64,000 bases of DNA from Tritrichomonas musculus (GCA_039105265.1 JAPFFF010000010.1:3906001-3970000), one strand, 5' to 3'; positions 10,796 through 20,441 are shown, counted from the stretch's first letter. The notes: generated from the sequence alone by a model not told the origin. A program made the numbers and translations.

Positions 10796-11590
10796 AATTG
10801 CATCAAATAATTTATACAATTTCAGCCGATATTTTATTTAATTTCTGCCAATATTTTATAGAATTTCAGCAAATATTTTATCAAATTTCAGCAAATATTT
10901 TATCTAATTTTAAACAAATGTTTTATGAAATTTCAGCAAATGTTTTATCTAATTTTAAACAAATGTTTTATGAAATTTCAGCCAATATTTAATCTAATTT
11001 CACTGATTATTTATCAAATTTTTGATAAATATTTTATAAAATTTCAATAAGTATTACATCAAATTTCAACTAGTTTTTTCTGAAATTTCAACAGGTATTT
11101 CATGAAATTTCAACAGGTATTTTATACAATTTCAACAAATGTTTTATGCAATCTCAACAAATGTTTTATGCAATTTCAACAAATGTTTTATGCAATCTCA
11201 ACAAATGTTTTATGCAATCTCAACAAATGTTTTATACAATTTCAACAAATGTTTTATGCAATCTCAACAAATGTTTTATGCAATCTCAACAAATGTTTTA
11301 TGCAATTTCAATAAGTGAATTTATCGAATTTCAACAATTTTTTTTCTGAAATTTCAACATGTATTTCATGAAATTTCATAAATATTTTATAAAATTTCAG
11401 CAAAAAATGTTTTATTTAATTTCAAACAATATTTAATAAGATTTAATTGAATATTTTATAGGATTTTATGCAATTTCACCAAATATTTTATCTAATTTTA
11501 AACAAATGTTTTATGAAATTTCAGCAAAAAATGTTTTATTTAATTTCAAACAATATTTAATAAGATTTAATTTCAAATTATATTTTATCT
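10796..11590. repeat. 22-bp tandem repeat (minisatellite)
   Basis: The unit is close to AACAAATGTTTTATGCAAT plus three bases and repeats every 22 bp. Copies between about 11100 and 11310 are nearly identical, alternating CAATTTC and CAATCTC. Copies on either side are more diverged (for example ATTTTATCAAATTTCAGCAA near 10880 and 11480). The open frames across it are by-products of the repeat, since 22 is not a multiple of three. The array ends just downstream of the 3' end of the kinase gene on the minus strand. Confidence 0.8.
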
Positions 11591-11619
11591 AGAATTAGAA
11601 TTGAAATAGTCTAAAAGAT

Positions 11620-12582
11620 TTATTCATCTTTATCAATTCTTGCTTGATATTCATGAAGTTCATTTAGATCGGTTTTCATTCCGTATTCTTCAAGTGCATA
11701 TTTGTCATCTTTTAAGATTTCGACAATTTCTTCAAATGTTGGTCTATCTTTAGGTTCTTGTTTCCAACATTTTTGAATTAAATCCCAATATTGGTCGGAA
11801 ATATGATCTGGCTTTGCTAGTCTCAGACCTTTTCCTATCTTCAACATAAATTGCGAAGAAGAATGAATTTTTTTTCGGTCTTCAAACAACAACTCTGTTG
11901 TAAACATGGTGTACAAAAGCATTCCATAGGAATATACGTCAATAGGAGTTCCATAATTTTCGTCAGTATCTAGAAATATTTCAGGTGCCATACACATTGG
12001 TGTACCGACTGCCATTTCCAATTCTGTGCCATCAAAAAGATTTCGGCTTGAGTTAAAATCGGTAATTCGTGGCTCCATTTTGTCATCTAATAATATATTG
12101 GCACATTATAGATCTCGGTGAATAATATTCATTTTATGAAGCTTCTTCATGGTTGCTGCAATACCAAATATGACTTTGCTTCTGATGGTTGGATTCATCT
12201 TGTCATGTTGCTGACCATTGGAATTTAGATATTGTTTTGTAAGATCATCCAAAGATCCATTTTCCACGAATTCTGAAACAATAATGTATTTACCGTCAAA
12301 TTCTGAACCATTATTTTTTTCAGATAAAGGAAATCTATATCCAACAATTCTAACGATACCAGGTAAATTAAGATTTGCTGTATTAACCTCTCGAATAAAA
12401 GATCTAAGAAAAATTTCTTTATTATTGTCTGGCATAGTAAGTTTAATTGCAACTTTTTTCCCTGTTTTTTTATCTGTGGCTATGTAAACTTGCCCATAAG
12501 AGGAGCTATAAGACACTTGACCAATTTGGTAGTCATCTAAACTTATTTTTGGGCAGCCTGTGATTGCTTCTTCAGTAGTCAT
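11620..12582 (-). pseudogene. TKL-type protein kinase with one in-frame stop
   Basis: A protein kinase of about 320 codons. The start ATG lies directly after the Inr-like TCATTA. The N-lobe has a glycine-loop region (GQVSYSSSYGQVY) and a VAIKLT lysine; the C-lobe has HRDL, then ITDFN (DFG variant), a GTP..MAPE activation segment, DVYSYG, and the CW..P..RPTF.E motif. The only break is TAA at 12106-12108, exactly where the Lys of HRDLK is expected, after which the same frame continues CANILLDD. The DFG Gly is Asn, so activity was already doubtful. It could be a recent pseudogene, a sequence error, or a translated N-lobe fragment. There is no Sel1 tail. Confidence 0.8.
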
Positions 12583-12588
12583 TAATGA
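12575..12588 (-). promoter_or_regulatory. Inr-like element at kinase start
   Basis: On the minus strand TCATTA directly precedes ATGACTACT. TCATTA fits the trichomonad initiator consensus TCAYW, here placed a few bases from the start codon as is typical of that element. Confidence 0.45.
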
Positions 12589-12731
12589 CAAATTAAAAAC
12601 ATGTAACTTTTTCAGAAGAAAATTTATCGTCCATTTTTTACAAAAAATTATTTATTTGAATATCACAAAAAGTTTAATTAAAACATATATACACACAAAA
12701 GTTTATGGTGCAGCACTGTAAAATTAACTAT

Positions 12732-13523
12732 TCAATGAGCCACCAAATAGACGTATTTTTGTTCATTAGCATTTGTTTTATTAGATGCAGTTTTTGATTT
12801 CTTAACATTTGTTACATCAGATACCGCTTTTGGCTTACTAATGTTTATTACATTAGATTCTATTTTGGGATTGTTAACATTTGTTGCATTAAATATTGCT
12901 TTCGGTTTGCTAACGTCAGTTTTATTAGATACTGTTTTTGGTTCATTAGCATTTGTTACATCAGATGCAGTTTTTGATTTGTTAACATATGCTTTATTAG
13001 ATGCTGCATTTGATTTATTAACATTTGTCCTATTAAATGCTTCTTTTAATTCACTAACTTTTGCTGTATTAGATATGGCTTCTGTTTATGATTTGCTAAC
13101 CTTTTTTACATCAGATATTGCTTTTGGTTCACTAACACTTGTAACATCAGATATTTCTTTTGATTTGATAACTTTTTTTTTATTAGATGTTTCTTTTTGA
13201 TTTATTAACACTTTTTACATCAGATATTGCTTTTGGTTCACTAACATTTGTTACATCAGATATTTCTTTTGATTCACTAACATTTGTTGCATGAGACTTG
13301 TTAGATTTGGCTTTGCTGCATTTGGTTCGTTATCAATTTGCTATGTTGCATACTGCTCTCTGCTCGTTATTAAATACTGACTTGTTAACATATTTAAAGA
13401 ACATTTCTTTATCAACATCTTTAGCTATAAATGCTGGATTTACTTCAAAATATCAACGATTTCATCAAAAGTTTGTCTTTCATTTGGTTTTTGTAACCAG
13501 CATTTTTCAATAAGATCTTTATA
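12732..13523 (-). pseudogene. Kinase C-terminal fragment with 12-residue tail repeats, cut by transposon
   Basis: Reading leftward from the transposon edge at 13523 the frame gives YKDLIEKCW, then P..RQTFDEIVDIL, which is kinase subdomain XI. The rest of the kinase is absent: the sequence beyond the edge is transposon. A low-complexity tail follows in which a 36-bp unit repeats about 14 times down to 12732. It encodes variants of TNVSEPKAISDV, and several shifts and stops interrupt the frame. The fragment is a truncated gene, not a functional kinase. The neighbouring kinase at 11620-12582 is oriented the same way and may be a paralogue. Confidence 0.7.
12780..13300. repeat. 36-bp degenerate tandem repeat
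   Basis: Units of about 36 bp, such as CTAACATTTGTTACATCAGA followed by a TATTGCTTTTGGTT-like half, repeat in register across this stretch with 10-30 percent divergence. On the minus strand they encode a 12-residue Ser/Lys/Val-rich repeat. The plus-strand frame through it is a by-product. Confidence 0.65.
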
Positions 13524-13579
13524 CAGGTATCGCTAAGCAAACTCGGGTGATTTGCTAAGCAAACTCAGGCAGTATTCAA
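13524..13579 (+). repeat. Left terminal inverted repeat of transposon
   Basis: A 56-bp arm, identical to the reverse complement of 19024-19079. It includes two tandem copies of the 16-bp motif, the outer one reading ACTCGGG instead of ACTCAGG. Homology continues more loosely through about 13650, including TTTTTTTTGAATGAAAAAA and a further motif copy at 13628. Confidence 0.9.
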
Positions 13580-14837
13580 ATATTCAATTTTTTTTGAATG
13601 AAAAAAAAAACTCGTTACAGCGGCTCTGCTAAGCAAACTCAGGCAATTGTAAAATCAATTTGAATTAATTTTTTTTCAGCGCTAAGCAAACTCAGGTATT
13701 TAAATAACTTTTTCAATTAATTTTGATCGTTTCTATTGTTTTTTATATTTATGGGAAAAATGATTTAATTAAGCTATATTCTAAAAAATATTTAAAATAT
13801 GATTTGAAAAATTTAAGATATTTTTATTTTTTTTCAGTTCACCATTTGCTAATCAAACTCAGGGAAATGACGTTAAAAAAATAAACGGTCAAGTGAGTGA
13901 TAAGCAAACTCAGGCAATTGCTAAACAAACTCAGGTAATTGCTAAGCAAACTCAGGCAAAAAATAATCAAAAAAATGAATATATCTTTTCCATCTGAAAT
14001 TAATTCTCGATTTTTTTTGTAAATTTATAATTTTTTTAACATAATATGGATCAAAATAAAATATTGGATCAATTTATTTAATAGCGATATAACTTTTCTG
14101 GAAAAAATCGTCCTTTTAATTAATCACTAAATAGAACAATTCAATATGACCATGTGATGATGGTAATCAAAATATTTATTTTTTTTCTCAAGCCATGAAA
14201 TTTGAGATATTTTTTTGAGTTATAAAAAAACTTCAAATTTAAATTATATATTTTACAATGGTTTTGGAAATTGTGCATCTCAAAGGTGAACGAATTCTGT
14301 GATTATTTTATTAAAAAATATTATTTATTAGAGATTCGCCTATTAAAACCGTAAAAAAAGACCTGTCGAACGTTAAAATATTTCAAAAAAACGTATCGAT
14401 TGAAAAAAAAAATTCACTTAACATTTTTCTGTAAAAAATGGGATTTGTTAATTTTAAACTCAATTTTTTTAATTATTTAATTTTTTTTCGACTTATAAAA
14501 CTAATATTTAATTAATATATACTTAATAATTGGTAAATAATAAAAAACATTTCAAAAAAATATTTGTAATTTTGAGATATTTTTAGTTAAATTTGATTTC
14601 AACAGTTGCTAAGCAAACTCAGGCAAGTACGTTTAATTTATACGTTTTATTCTAAACGTCTTTTTTGTGATAAGCAAACTCAGGCAATTGCTAAGCAAAC
14701 TCAGACAATTGCTAAACAAACTCAGGCATCATTCAAAAAGTTGATATCGTTCTCTTTGCTAAACAAATTCAGGCACCGTGCTAAACAAATTCAGGCAATT
14801 GCTAAACAAATTCAGGCAATTGCTAAGCAAACTCAGG
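13532..14837 (+). repeat. Array of GCTAAGCAAACTCAGG motifs in transposon end
   Basis: Sixteen copies in one orientation start at about 13532, 13554, 13628, 13681, 13848, 13899, 13920, 13941, 14608, 14669, 14690, 14711, 14758, 14780, 14801 and 14822. A degenerate one follows near 14843. Three clusters (13899-13941, 14669-14711, 14780-14822) have exactly 21-bp spacing, two helical turns. Variants change only one or two bases (TAAACAAACT, ACAAATTCAGG). The copies sit in the TIR and then between it and the 3' end of the transposase gene. Binding sites for the element's own transposase are the natural reading; this is inference. Confidence 0.85.
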
Positions 14838-14957
14838 TGACTAAAAAACAAACTGAGGCACTTTCTTATATATTATACTAATAATTATATGCTTTGATAA
14901 AAATTTTATATATTTTAATTATTTGTGTTTATTTATTATATTTTTTGTTAATTATTA

Positions 14958-17900
14958 TTAATTGTTGACTCTGTTTACTGTCACGTTATCTAATTTACTT
15001 GCATCAATTTTTTGATCTATAGCAATATGTTCTGTTATTATTGGTTTTCCTTCAATGCATTCATTCATCCGCGAATACCATTCTCTATATAAACTGTGAC
15101 ATGTTTCAAGTTTAAATTTATCTTGAGTTATTTTTTTCCAGTTTTTTTCAATCTCTCTTCTTTGAGCAAGTTCTCCTTTATTTCCTGCAGTTTGTATATT
15201 CTTCAGTTTTACAAACCCAAAATACCCTTCTACAACGCCATTTAAAGCCGGACTATAAGGCACAATTGGAATCAGTGAAATTGATATGTGATTTAAAACA
15301 TTTTCGACACACTTTGAACGATGCATTGGACAATTATCCTCGATTAAAATAACATCTGTTTGATTATTGCAAATGTATTTGCGAATGAATTCATTTACGT
15401 CACTCAAGAATTGTGCATATTCATTTCCATCAACAGATTTATTGATCATTTTATAAAGCACACCAAATCCTGGGAATACAACAGATATTATGGTCATTTT
15501 TATTTTACTTAAAGGGCAGTTAATAACAGGTGTTATTCCCGCATATGCTCGTCCAAAAGTCCTACCTTCATTTACGGTTATTCCTGCCTCATCTACAAAT
15601 CCCAATAAAATGTTGTTATTAGTCTTTAATATTCTTTTCATGAATTTACACCATGCCACTCTAAATAAACGTAAACCAACAGAATTTCGATTAGGTGGGG
15701 CGAAAGATGCTTTTTTAACGGTTAACTTCATCATTTTCAAGCACGTGTAAACTGTTCTCAAACTGATTGGATTATCATGGTTCGGTCCGTACTTGGAATT
15801 TAAATATTCTGTATAATTTGCTGCACTCATTGTTGGGAAATCAAGGACCAAAGAAAGTAAGCAATCAAGTGTTTCATCTGTTACTACAGAAATGTTTGGA
15901 CGCTTCCCTCCCCAATCGCCATAAACATTGCTTTCCGCTAAAATTTCATATCGCTGTTGTTCATCACATGATTCAAACCAACGTATTTTTTCATCTAAAG
16001 TAGATTTTCCATAAATAAACGTTGTTTTTTTTTGACGCTTTTCATGTATTTTTTTTTCTTCTTTCGTTTTTCTTTTATGCCTTTCTTTTTTGATACGTTG
16101 ATTCTCTCTTTCTATGATGTCTTCATATTCCTTCACAATTTTTGATTTGGTTAGTGGATCAGAGTTTCTACTAATATAATCATCGATGAATTTACTTCTT
16201 GAAGGAAATAAATAACCCATTTGAGTATACTCATTCAAAAATTCAGAAATAATAAGTGATCGTAATTCAATTTTACCACGTGGTATTTGATCTGGATGAT
16301 TTGAAAATAAATCAACCAATTTTTCTCTAATATCTTTGGCATCTGTAAATTTAGCTCTGTTTTTCCAATCGTACTCACCTAAAACAAATTCATTATCATC
16401 TCCGGTTAAGTAAGGCTCATCATCAAATAAATTTATTTGGTTTAAATCAGACTGGTCATCACTTGGAAGATAATCATGATATCCAAGACGGTAATCATTT
16501 CCTGATCTCAAATTTTTCTTATATTCTACATTTTCTTCTTCTTCTTCTTCTTCCTGCTCTTCTTCCTCCTCCTCTTCTTCTTCTTCATTATATTGTCTTG
16601 TATTCAATTCTTTTTCTATATCATCTTCGATATTAATTTGGTCCTCTTCTTCCTCTGTATTTAACAAATCTTCCGTAGATAATGAAAAAAAATCATCTCC
16701 ACTTCTGCTAAAAATGTTTTCTTTTAAAACCTTTCCTAGATTATCATCTATTGCTTTATTAGATAATACATCACGTGTCATTATATTAGAGAATTTATTT
16801 CTGTACCAATTTAAGATAGGCATTAAACGTTCTTTTACTTTTTGATAGCTAAAATCACCTTCATCAATTATCTTTCTTAATATCTTATAGACTAATTTTC
16901 CTTTTTCTTTTATTTCTTCTGCAAGTATTTGTGGTATGTTCAATTTAATTTTGTATGTTTCGGAGTTAGTCTTTCCCAAATCATTAAACTCCAAATTCTT
17001 TAATACAGAACCAGCGTACAAAAATAATTCCCTATAAATCATAAATTTTCCTTTCTCATCATTTGTTTTCGAACATGATGGAATGCCATTATTATGTATA
17101 AAAAGAACTCCATTCAAATTTGTTGCATTTAAATTTTCAACTATGACTTTTTCTTTTTGCAATCCTGAATGATTGGATACATTGAGATTTTTACCTAATA
17201 TTTCATCAATTAATGATTCTGATAAATTAAATTTTTGAGAAGCATAACGAACAAGAGATATGTATCGAGGTGATACAGGAGTAGATTCTACTTGATTTAA
17301 TTGTAAAACATCATTATCTGATGGATTAGCTTCAATAAATGGACGAGGAAAAGAATTAGATTGATTTTTACTATTATTTTTATTAGTATTAGTATTATCA
17401 TCATTAGTATTAATATTATCATCATTATCCGAACTTGATTCAGTGGAGTAGCTAGAAATATTGGAAGATACAGTTGAAAATAGAAAAAAAGAATTTGAAT
17501 CATCATCAGAATTATTCTGTGAACTGTTTTGTGAATTAAATCCTGAATTATCCTGTGAATTATTCTGTGAATTGTCATTCGAATTGCTCATTTGGATATT
17601 TGGATCATTGTTTATATCTTTGAAGAATCTTGATAAATTAGACACAATTTCTTTATTCTTATAGACTCTGTTATCAATTATTTCAAATGCGCCTGGGTCG
17701 AATTGATCATTGAAATCTTCATATAGAAATAAAACACTATTTCTATTGAGGCCATTATTTATATCATAAACGAGGTTGGGAGTTTTTGAAGTAGAATTTT
17801 TAGTAAAAAAAACAGGATACACATCATTATCATTAAAATAAAAATGCTTATTTGCAAGCTTAATTAAAGTTGAATAATGTCCAGATTTGTATGTTCCTGT

Positions 17901-18593
17901 ATAAAGAACAGATGATAAAAAGCGATAATTATGATTTGCAATGGTAATATATGTATTAACTGCAACATAATTTGTCTTGAATCCATCTCCATTCTCTTTG
18001 CGATCCATATAAAGAAGTAAATATTTCGGTAGTTTTCGAATATTATAACAAATCGATAATTTCAAATCGAGATTCTTTTGGAGTGTATCAGCTGTTGAAG
18101 GAATTTGTAAATAAAATGAATAACCATAAACTGTTCTCTCTGCAGAATCAATATCAATATAAAAAAAATCTTGAATTGTTTGAGATAACGTTTTTAAAAA
18201 AAACCTTACAAAATAACGGATATCTTTCATTTTTCGAGGCATTCTCCTATTGTTCCAACCTTTCCAGCTTGATATAAAATTATAAATTTGTATAAACTTT
18301 TTGACCTTTTTATCTTTCATTGATTTGATAATATCATGAATTAATATTTCATTTTTGTCTTTTAAATCTTCTTGTGAAAAATAATCAAACATGTCTTCGC
18401 AATGTAAAAACATTTGGAGAAAAGAAATACAGTAACAATAAATATGCCTTGGTGGCGAATCACCATCTGAATTAAGAATTCCATGAAACAGATGAAGGCC
18501 AATATTATTGCCAATATTCACAACTTCTTTAAGACGATTGAGCGAAACATTTGCAGAAGAAGATGCTGGGTAAAGATTCAAATTTGCTTTCAT
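14958..18593 (-). CDS. USP-like deubiquitinase / DDE transposase fusion
   Basis: A 1211-aa product. Residues 1-265 look like a compact ubiquitin-specific protease (C19). The Cys box is CYCISFLQMFLH (C53), aligning with CYxNSxLQxLFH. LPKYLLLYMDR lies at 188-198. The His box is YTGTYKSGHYSTLIK (H239), followed by HFYFNDNDVYPV with D255. An Asn/Ser-rich linker (about 340-420), a helical region and an acidic run (about 670-690) follow. A lysine-rich stretch (820-860) and a helix-turn-helix-like part (905-960) lead to a DDE_3-type catalytic core: FVDEAG (D1001), LIEDNCPMH (D1086) and NGVVEGYFGFVK (E1122). Thirty-five residues separate the last two, hence DD35E. The USP call is by motif only; the transposase call is strong. 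Confidence 0.85.
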   Translation of the reverse strand: MKANLNLYPASSSANVSLNRLKEVVNIGNNIGLHLFHGILNSDGDSPPRHIYCYCISFLQMFLHCEDMFDYFSQEDLKDKNEILIHDIIKSMKDKKVKKFIQIYNFISSWKGWNNRRMPRKMKDIRYFVRFFLKTLSQTIQDFFYIDIDSAERTVYGYSFYLQIPSTADTLQKNLDLKLSICYNIRKLPKYLLLYMDRKENGDGFKTNYVAVNTYITIANHNYRFLSSVLYTGTYKSGHYSTLIKLANKHFYFNDNDVYPVFFTKNSTSKTPNLVYDINNGLNRNSVLFLYEDFNDQFDPGAFEIIDNRVYKNKEIVSNLSRFFKDINNDPNIQMSNSNDNSQNNSQDNSGFNSQNSSQNNSDDDSNSFFLFSTVSSNISSYSTESSSDNDDNINTNDDNTNTNKNNSKNQSNSFPRPFIEANPSDNDVLQLNQVESTPVSPRYISLVRYASQKFNLSESLIDEILGKNLNVSNHSGLQKEKVIVENLNATNLNGVLFIHNNGIPSCSKTNDEKGKFMIYRELFLYAGSVLKNLEFNDLGKTNSETYKIKLNIPQILAEEIKEKGKLVYKILRKIIDEGDFSYQKVKERLMPILNWYRNKFSNIMTRDVLSNKAIDDNLGKVLKENIFSRSGDDFFSLSTEDLLNTEEEEDQINIEDDIEKELNTRQYNEEEEEEEEEEQEEEEEEENVEYKKNLRSGNDYRLGYHDYLPSDDQSDLNQINLFDDEPYLTGDDNEFVLGEYDWKNRAKFTDAKDIREKLVDLFSNHPDQIPRGKIELRSLIISEFLNEYTQMGYLFPSRSKFIDDYISRNSDPLTKSKIVKEYEDIIERENQRIKKERHKRKTKEEKKIHEKRQKKTTFIYGKSTLDEKIRWFESCDEQQRYEILAESNVYGDWGGKRPNISVVTDETLDCLLSLVLDFPTMSAANYTEYLNSKYGPNHDNPISLRTVYTCLKMMKLTVKKASFAPPNRNSVGLRLFRVAWCKFMKRILKTNNNILLGFVDEAGITVNEGRTFGRAYAGITPVINCPLSKIKMTIISVVFPGFGVLYKMINKSVDGNEYAQFLSDVNEFIRKYICNNQTDVILIEDNCPMHRSKCVENVLNHISISLIPIVPYSPALNGVVEGYFGFVKLKNIQTAGNKGELAQRREIEKNWKKITQDKFKLETCHSLYREWYSRMNECIEGKPIITEHIAIDQKIDASKLDNVTVNRVNN

Positions 18594-19023
18594 TTTGTTG
18601 ATTTTTTAAAAATAAAATTTTGAATTAAAATTGAATACTTTTATTAATAAACGGTTTTTTGCTAAGCAAAATCAGGAATTCTCTAGTAAAGTTCTTCATT
18701 TAATTGAAACCTCTATTAAATTATTTAATAATAAAATAATCTATAATAATTAAAGACTTAAAACCAAAATAAAACAATCCAAAATCTAATAGGTTTTGTG
18801 AAATAAAATATTGCTAATAATCTGATAATAATCTTAATTCTTTTATTATAATATAATTTATTAATTAATTATTTAATTTAATGATGTTTATTCTTATAAA
18901 ACAAATTCATTTTGCAATATCTGAATCAAGATATTTTATATTTATTTTTCCCTGAGTTTGCTTAGCAGAACCGCTGGGATTTTTAAAAAACATGTTTTTT
19001 TCATTCAAAAAAAATTGAAAAGA

Positions 19024-19079
19024 TTGAATACTGCCTGAGTTTGCTTAGCAAATCACCCGAGTTTGCTTAGCGATACCTG
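19024..19079 (-). repeat. Right terminal inverted repeat of transposon
   Basis: A 56-bp arm identical in inverse orientation to 13524-13579. Two motif copies (about 19034 and 19056) carry the same A/G difference as on the left. A third copy lies at 18951 in the looser part of the TIR. Confidence 0.9.
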
Positions 19080-19082
19080 TAA

Positions 19083-19730
19083 CATGGTGCAATAGGTTTT
19101 GAAAATGAAGCGACTGGCAAAAGCTTCAGAAGGATGATCGAAGAGATCAAAGCAAAGCTAAATCCACCAATGAAAGAGCCGGTTGTCGGTAATTTTGGGG
19201 TGCCGATTTTTGAAGTTCCAGATGACAACTACATCAAAAAGTTCTTTAAAAAGAAGTCAGTCAACATTTTTCAAAACTCTGAAATTCTGAGTTTAATCAA
19301 CTGCAAACGCGTGCAAAAGAAAGTCAACAAGAAGCTGAAGAAGCAAAAGATTGAAGACAAAAATCTTGGCTTCATTTTTGACCATTTTGACATGTTTGAA
19401 TCGTCAGAAGAACAAGATCGAAATGACATTGAAAAGAGCAAATACGAGTTCATCGTCACTGGCGAGACGATCATTACAAACAGATTCTTCAATTAATACG
19501 AAGAAATAAAGAACATCATTCTTAATGAAGGAAACGAAAGCTCAGAGTGTTTCCTGTATCACGGCTCGCAATTGAAAAACCGCTTCGGAATCGTTGGCGA
19601 GTATTTCAATGAGCCCGATATCATTGATGATCCTGATGATGACATCGGTGACTTGAAAGATCGAGGCTTTTATGGAGTCGGCAATACAATAATTCTCGAA
19701 TACAATCAACAATTGAATCGATTTTTTATA
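19083..19730 (+). pseudogene. PARP-like ADP-ribosyltransferase relic, truncated at transposon edge
   Basis: The coding frame starts right at the transposon border (after TAA at 19080-19082) and reads to 19496. It is interrupted there by TAA (FFN*YEE) and resumes in the same frame to about 19725. The second part holds CFLYHGSQLKNRFGIVGEYF and, later, KDRGFYGVG. These resemble the LFHG...GI...F and G.FG.GIYF elements of PARP catalytic domains; the expected Tyr after GVG is absent. The first part is Lys-rich without a recognised domain. Base use is richer in G and C than the surroundings. The family is tentative; that it is broken is clear. Confidence 0.4.
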
Positions 19731-19959
19731 TCACATTACAGCAAATATATATATATAAAACTTTTTCAATAAAATTACTCAAACAAAAAAGTTTTAAAAG
19801 CTTGACTTTTTGATAGGAGATCGTTTTTTTCAAATGTTCTTCTTTTTTATATACAAAACGAGAATGACCAGTATCAAAAAAATTGCAATATCCATCATTT
19901 AAATGTTCAACTTTTTGATAATAGACCGTTTTTTCAAAAAATCCAAAATGACCTGTCAT
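19726..19959 (-). other. Small repeat-bearing ORF, uncertain
   Basis: A 77-codon frame with two related segments, EKTVYYQKVEHL and KKTISYQKVKLL. The DNA beneath repeats as well (ACTTTTTGATA...GA(C/T)CGTTTTTTC at about 19804 and 19911). No family recognised and no Inr-like element was sought beyond a glance; it may be decayed coding sequence. From 19960 to 20425 no feature is seen except T runs. Confidence 0.2.
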
Positions 19960-20425
19960 AACGAGATGTCAGCCTAATTTTACTCGAAAAGTATATATAG
20001 CAAAAAAGTGGCATGACCACTCAGATCATTTAAAGCCTAGATTAAAAATAAAAATCAAAATTTATAAAAAAAGTTTTTTATCAAAAGTTAAAATTTTGTT
20101 TTCAAAAATAAAATAAATTATTTTAAAAATATTTCATAGATTAAATATTCAATCACTAAATAAATATATATACTATATATTTGATACTTGTATTTATTCA
20201 ATATTTATGAATATTACTGGTTAAATGAATTTAAAATGAGATATAAATATTTATGTTATTGAAAATCAAAAATTGAGATGATATATCTATTCATTTAAAA
20301 ATTGACTATTAACAGAATTTTGTCCATTAATTTTTTTTTTTTTCCACCAACTCTATCTTTTTTTTTTTTTTCCCAATTTTCCAAAAAATATATCCTTGGA
20401 AATTTTTTCACATCTTACCTAAAAA

Positions 20426-20438
20426 TCATTTCATTATT
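20426..20438 (+). promoter_or_regulatory. Inr-like element
   Basis: TCATT at 20426 and TCATTATT at 20431 lie 4-16 bases before the ATG at 20442. Both fit TCAYW of the trichomonad initiator and support this start for the RNF213-like gene. Confidence 0.5.
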
Positions 20439-20441
20439 ATT

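Larger units (their letters stand above)
13524..19079 (-). mobile_element. 5.56-kb TIR DNA transposon, IS630/Tc1/mariner-type with USP-like domain
   Basis: The two ends are perfect inverted repeats over the first 56 bp (starting CAGGTATCGC at 13524 and ending GCGATACCTG at 19079). They stay recognisable for about 130 bp. Each end abuts TA (13522-13523 and 19080-19081), the target duplication of Tc1/mariner elements. A single 1211-codon gene on the minus strand fills 14958-18593. Between its stop and the left end lie 16 direct copies of a 16-bp motif; four more lie in the right end. The gene is uninterrupted and the TIRs are identical, so the copy looks young and potentially complete. The flanks do not match each other (kinase fragment left, PARP-like relic right). 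Confidence 0.88.

Noticed and set aside
11102-11349. ORFs with repeated MFYAISTNVLCNLNKCF-type peptides
   Set aside because: These are by-products of the 22-bp satellite read in several frames.
12841-13200. Hydrophobic plus-strand ORF resembling a membrane protein
   Set aside because: It is the complement of the 36-bp repeat coding for the kinase tail on the minus strand; the hydrophobicity is a shadow effect.
13899-14837. CRISPR-like array from evenly spaced GCTAAGCAAACTCAGG repeats
   Set aside because: The units are 21 bp apart with spacers of only about 5 bp of similar sequence, they lie inside a eukaryotic transposon end, and no cas-like gene is present.
14606-14881. Plus-strand ORF with AKQTQAIAKQTQ repeats
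   Set aside because: It is the translation of the 21-bp motif array (a multiple of three), not a gene.
14958-18593. Retroviral-type integrase or Maverick/Polinton origin for the DDE gene
   Set aside because: TA flanks, the DD35E spacing with NGVVEGYFGFVK, and the lack of polymerase or capsid-type genes point to an IS630/Tc1/mariner-type DNA transposon.
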